9,807 nt of DNA from Lentisphaerota bacterium (GTDB taxonomy: Bacteria; Verrucomicrobiota; Kiritimatiellia; UBA8416; JAFGTH01): the NCBI GenBank assembly GCA_016934225.1, contig JAFGTH010000134.1, positions 1 to 9,807 of the forward strand, read 5' to 3'. Under the pieces are notes generated by a model, which saw only the letters and a list, made by a program, of their open reading frames with translations, was not told where the DNA came from and did not search any database. The position numbers and the translations under genes were made by a program. Shown piece after piece: positions 7,534 through 9,807 of this stretch. Position 1 is the stretch's first letter. Every line of letters starts with the position of its first letter.

Positions 7534-7933
7534 CCTTACTGCGCCCGAAGGGTTGAGAGTGAGATCTGACTTCGAAAGGCCCGCAACACGGTGCCACCGT
7601 ATTCAGCAAACCTGAGATTTCTCGCTTCGCTCGGAATGATACATCCTGTCATTCCGAGGAACGTAGTGACGAGGAATCTCAACTGTCGAAGTGGAAAGTG
7701 CGCCGGCATTCCGGAATTCTGTCGTCCGGATCCAAGGATTAATTCTGTCAAAATATTCTCCTCCCGATAACCCAGACGCACACACTACCAATCAGTCGGC
7801 TGAGCGGACGCATAGATCGCGCAACTGGCTTGCTCAGACCTGCTTGCCGTGTTGCGGCGCAGGCCACGGCGCCTCGCCCCACCTCCTATGAATTGAACAG
7901 ATACGGGGTTCTGCGGAGCCGCTGAGGCAGTTG
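7534..7933. other. 400-base intergenic region between convergent aspS and hisS, no credible gene
   Basis: Short open frames exist on both strands (for example 7691-7891 plus and 7536-7781 minus), but they have no ribosome site, no recognisable domain and repeat-derived sequence, so I do not call them. The region holds the inverted repeat described separately at 7613-7681. It also has a ten-base palindrome ATTCCGGAAT (7709-7718) and a GC-rich part at about 7840-7880 with a five-base hairpin GGCGC/GCGCC (7856-7860 with 7869-7873). I find no clear rho-independent terminator for either flanking gene: no GC-rich stem is followed by a T run on the proper strand. Confidence 0.7.
7613..7681. repeat. 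Imperfect inverted repeat (dispersed palindromic element, REP/MITE-like)
   Basis: The left arm begins TGAGATTTCTCG (7613-7624) and ends CTCGGAATGA (7630-7639). The right arm begins TCATTCCGAG (7649-7658) and ends CGAGGAATCTCA (7670-7681). The inner ten bases pair perfectly around a nine-base loop (7640-7648). The outer twelve pair with a single G-T wobble (7620 with 7674). Between them is an asymmetric internal loop: CTTCG (7625-7629) on the left against eleven bases (7659-7669) on the right. Similar 'cattccgag...gaggaatct' palindromes are, to my recollection, scattered in intergenic DNA of many environmental bacteria and give rise to spurious small proteins. Only one copy lies in this window. 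It could also fold in RNA and act as a bidirectional transcript end between the two convergent genes. Confidence 0.8.
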
Positions 7934-9226
7934 TCAGTCGTCACAGAGATGTGACAACGGGATCCGTTCTTCCAGACGGCTTATCAGATTCTTCAACCGA
8001 ATGGATCCTGACGCAATATCATCCGGTCCGATGAATACCGCTTGTTGGGCGCCGCTTTTTCCTGCACGCGAAAAGAACGCTTTTGCTTTTTCAGGCTTGA
8101 GCGAAAGCCCGACATTATAACTCTTTTTACGAAATGAAGCGGCAATCTTCATGGCCGTAATACGCTGTGTTTCTTCCATATATCCGACCTCCATTCTGCC
8201 AGACGAAACATTGCCGAACGATTTATTTCGTGCAGAAAGAATTTCAGCAATAACAACATCTCCAAATCCCAGTCCGACGCCGGTTGCAGGTTTGCCGCCT
8301 ATATCGGACAGAAGATTGTCATAACGTCCGCCTCCAAATACCGCGCGGAATTCACCGCATGTATCAAAAGCTTCAAATACAATTCCGGTGTAGTATGCAA
8401 GCCCGCGGACGACCGAGATGTCAAATGCTACCATATCGGAGATGCCGTAAGTATCCAGCAATGTCATGAATTTCCTGATTGTTTCCATGGCGTGTTCGGA
8501 CGTGTGTTGAGTCGCGAGCATTTTCTCAGCCTGATCCAATGATTCGATTTGTAACAATGAAAAAATCTTTTTGATCGTTCCTGCGTCAATTCCGGCGTTA
8601 ATCAGTAATTGCTCTGTTTCTGTGTCGTTGATTTTTCGGCGTTTATCAAGTGTTAGAAATACCGTGGGGTAGTGCCGTCTTTCGATTCCCAAACCGGCAA
8701 GTAATTCTGCCAGCAACTCTCTGCTGCTGAAACGAACAGTAAGCGAGTTCTTATCCAGTCCCAGCAATTTCAGGGCGTTTACGGCTGTGGCAATGATTTC
8801 CGTTTCGGCGGTTACGGATTCTTCGCCGACTATATCGAGATTCCATTGATAATGTTCGCGTTTTCTTCCGCGTGTCATTCGCTCGTACCGGAAGCATTGT
8901 GCTATCGTAAACCATTTTAATGGAAAACCGAGTGATCCCTGACGAGCGGCGATCATTCGCGCAAGAGTGGGTGTCATTTCAGGGCGGAGCGCGAGGTCTC
9001 TGCCGCTTTTGTCCTTAAAGGAATATATCTGCTCGACAATTTCTTCACCGGCTTTGCGGATCAGAAGGTCGAGGCTTTCAACGACGCAGGCATCGTATTC
9101 ATCGAAACCGAATGCCAGGGACGCCTGCCGCCATGCGTTGAAGATTGCATTCCGAATGCGCATATCGTCGGGATAGAAATCTCTCATACCGCGAGGCGGC
9201 ATGTGCATCTTGTTGGATTCATTCAT
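7934..9226 (-). CDS. hisS: Histidyl-tRNA synthetase
   Basis: Class II synthetase that charges tRNA-His with histidine, acting as a cytoplasmic dimer. 430 residues, the usual bacterial length. Motif 1 region begins PRGMRDFYPDD (11-21); LRPEMTPTLAR (80-90) is the conserved substrate-pocket strand; motif 2 is FRYERMTRGRKREHYQWNLDIVG (112-134). The two histidine signatures are present: VRGLAYYTGIVFEAF (273-287, Arg274 matching the catalytic Arg259 of E. coli) and FGGGRYDNLL (297-306). Motif 3 is ATGVGLGFGDVVI (314-326). The C-terminal anticodon-binding domain (about 345-430) is present but diverged. The 'RMTRGRKREHYQWN' wording differs from the E. coli 'RPQKGRYRQFHQLG' type and is closer, as I recall, to plant organellar and planctomycete enzymes. 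ATG at 9226 gives the longest form; ATGs at residues 7 and 9 are alternatives, and none has a clear ribosome site. It follows the HU-like gene by 76 bases without a visible terminator, so co-transcription with it is likely. Confidence 0.96.
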   Translation of the reverse strand: MNESNKMHMPPRGMRDFYPDDMRIRNAIFNAWRQASLAFGFDEYDACVVESLDLLIRKAGEEIVEQIYSFKDKSGRDLALRPEMTPTLARMIAARQGSLGFPLKWFTIAQCFRYERMTRGRKREHYQWNLDIVGEESVTAETEIIATAVNALKLLGLDKNSLTVRFSSRELLAELLAGLGIERRHYPTVFLTLDKRRKINDTETEQLLINAGIDAGTIKKIFSLLQIESLDQAEKMLATQHTSEHAMETIRKFMTLLDTYGISDMVAFDISVVRGLAYYTGIVFEAFDTCGEFRAVFGGGRYDNLLSDIGGKPATGVGLGFGDVVIAEILSARNKSFGNVSSGRMEVGYMEETQRITAMKIAASFRKKSYNVGLSLKPEKAKAFFSRAGKSGAQQAVFIGPDDIASGSIRLKNLISRLEERIPLSHLCDD

Positions 9227-9302
9227 ATTGATATTAGCAATTTGACATATCCCGGGTTGATTAAGATTAGAATGACGCTGCCGAATATATAACCGGTGAT
9301 AT

Positions 9303-9584
9303 TTATGTGTTCAATACCATCGTTTTCATTTTTTTGCCCGGCTTGAACTTTACTACACGTCGCTCTGGGATTCTAACGACGCTTTGCGGTTTATGCGGAT
9401 TTCTTCCAATACGCGCATGGCGAATACAAATTTCGAAGACACCGAAATCGCGAAACTCAACATGTTTTCCTGCAATGAGAGCATCGGTTATGTAATCCAG
9501 TGTCTTCTGGATCACGGTATGAACGTCCTCCTGAATGATTCCAGTTTCCTTCGATATTCGAACAACCAGGTCTCGTTTCGTCAT
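9303..9584 (-). CDS. HU/IHF-family DNA-bending protein
   Basis: 93 residues, the standard size of this family. The N-terminal helical dimerisation part (MTKRDLVVRISKETG to about 40) contains the familiar lysine/arginine start. The strand HVEFRDFGVFEI (41-52) matches the HU 'v.i.gFGtF' segment. The arm carries ARIGRNP (57-63), with the Arg-Asn-Pro (61-63) that intercalates at the arm tip to kink DNA. The end, VVKFKPGKKMK (77-87), fits the HU/IHF 'f.pgk.lk' close. The family binds the minor groove as a dimer, bends DNA and shapes the nucleoid. Whether this is HU-like (non-specific) or IHF-like (site-specific) cannot be settled. It lies between proS (30 bases upstream) and hisS (76 bases downstream) on the same strand and has its own strong ribosome site. 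Confidence 0.93.
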   Translation of the reverse strand: MTKRDLVVRISKETGIIQEDVHTVIQKTLDYITDALIAGKHVEFRDFGVFEICIRHARIGRNPHKPQSVVRIPERRVVKFKPGKKMKTMVLNT

Positions 9585-9590
9585 TTACGC

Positions 9591-9596
9591 ACCTCC
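9591..9596 (-). promoter_or_regulatory. Strong ribosome binding site of the HU/IHF-like gene
   Basis: On the minus strand GGAGGT ends six bases before the ATG at 9584. It is the best Shine-Dalgarno in the window and fixes this start. It sits within the 30-base gap after the proS stop codon, as expected for a translated downstream gene of an operon. Confidence 0.75.
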
Positions 9597-9614
9597 GCTC
9601 AATGTGATTACAGA

Positions 9615-9807
9615 TTAAGTTCCAGCCAAGTCAATAATTTGAGTTCCTGCCTCTCGGACTGGAACCATGGTTGGTTTCTTTTCTGTTCGCAGTTTGATTT
9701 CGACGCAATCCTGCGCAAGCGAACGTTCTCCCACGACGACACGGATGGGAAGGCCAAGCAAATCCGCGTCTTTGAATTTCACTCCAGGTCGTTCGTCACG
9801 GTCATCC
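9615..9807 (-). CDS. proS: Prolyl-tRNA synthetase, C-terminal end only (5' part beyond right edge)
   Basis: The minus-strand frame enters at the right edge and stops with TAA at 9615-9617, giving the last 63 residues. It starts DDRDERPGVKFKDADLLGLP and continues IRVVVGERSLAQDCVEIKLRT. This is the very conserved end of the anticodon-binding domain of bacterial (E. coli-like) prolyl-tRNA synthetase, in which the 'DDR.eRpGvKFkDaDLiGiP' block precedes a final strand ending in 'EiK.R'. The enzyme charges tRNA-Pro with proline. The catalytic core and any editing (INS) domain lie outside, so its subtype cannot be judged. It is the first gene seen of a probable proS, HU-like, hisS transcription unit. 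Frame length and motif make a random match very unlikely. Confidence 0.9.
   Translation of the reverse strand, partial: DDRDERPGVKFKDADLLGLPIRVVVGERSLAQDCVEIKLRTEKKPTMVPVREAGTQIIDLAGT

Noticed and set aside
7536..7891. Small open frames on both strands between aspS and hisS
   Set aside because: They run through the inverted repeat, have no start signals, and give the kind of 'HSERSEKSQ' sequence that such repeats produce by chance.
7930..7958. Inverted repeat GTTGTCA/TGACAAC across the hisS stop codon
   Set aside because: Seven pairs around a 15-base loop and no T run on the minus strand; too weak for a terminator call.
9241..9275. Plus-strand TTGACA box in the gap between hisS and the HU-like gene
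   Set aside because: No good -10 at the right distance and no plus-strand gene downstream.
1..9807. CRISPR arrays, tRNA or rRNA genes, transposases, toxin-antitoxin or phage genes
   Set aside because: Looked for on both strands; no regularly spaced repeats, cloverleaf or related protein motifs were seen.

Overview
The window reads as chromosomal DNA of a Gram-negative bacterium. I favour the Planctomycetes-Verrucomicrobia-Chlamydiae superphylum, most likely a Kiritimatiellota, Lentisphaerota or Verrucomicrobiota relative. The main reason is the first protein: a very long secreted-type protein with aspartate-rich calcium-loop modules of the form 'DNDGLPDWWE...GLDP', a LamG-like domain and a C-terminal 'YQVQISSDLKNWT' domain, a style I associate with those phyla. 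A lipobox protein supports an outer membrane. The taxonomic call is an inference from protein style, not from a marker gene.

Layout. Positions 1-5518 hold three plus-strand envelope genes: the 3' part of a giant surface protein (open at the left edge), a Thr/Asp-rich lipoprotein of unknown function, and a membrane-anchored LysM plus YkuD L,D-transpeptidase. Positions 5519-7533 hold aspS (aspartyl-tRNA synthetase, bacterial type with GAD insertion), also on the plus strand. Positions 7534-7933 are a 400-base gap with no credible gene. It contains an imperfect inverted repeat (about 7613-7681) of the dispersed 'CTCGGAATGA' palindrome kind. From 7934 to the right edge everything is on the minus strand and reads proS (3' end only), then an HU/IHF-family DNA-binding protein, then hisS.

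How they work together. The left half concerns the cell envelope: surface display, outer-membrane lipoprotein and peptidoglycan cross-linking. The right half is translation: three aminoacyl-tRNA synthetases (Asp, His, Pro) plus a nucleoid protein. aspS and hisS converge on the repeat-bearing gap. proS, the HU-like gene and hisS are close enough (30 and 76 bases) to be one minus-strand transcription unit.

I did not find a convincing new defence, mobile or biosynthetic system. The points most worth a second look are the HU-like gene between two synthetase genes, the intergenic inverted repeat, the histidine in the AspRS anticodon-binding domain that suggests a non-discriminating enzyme, and the modular repeat structure of the giant surface protein.
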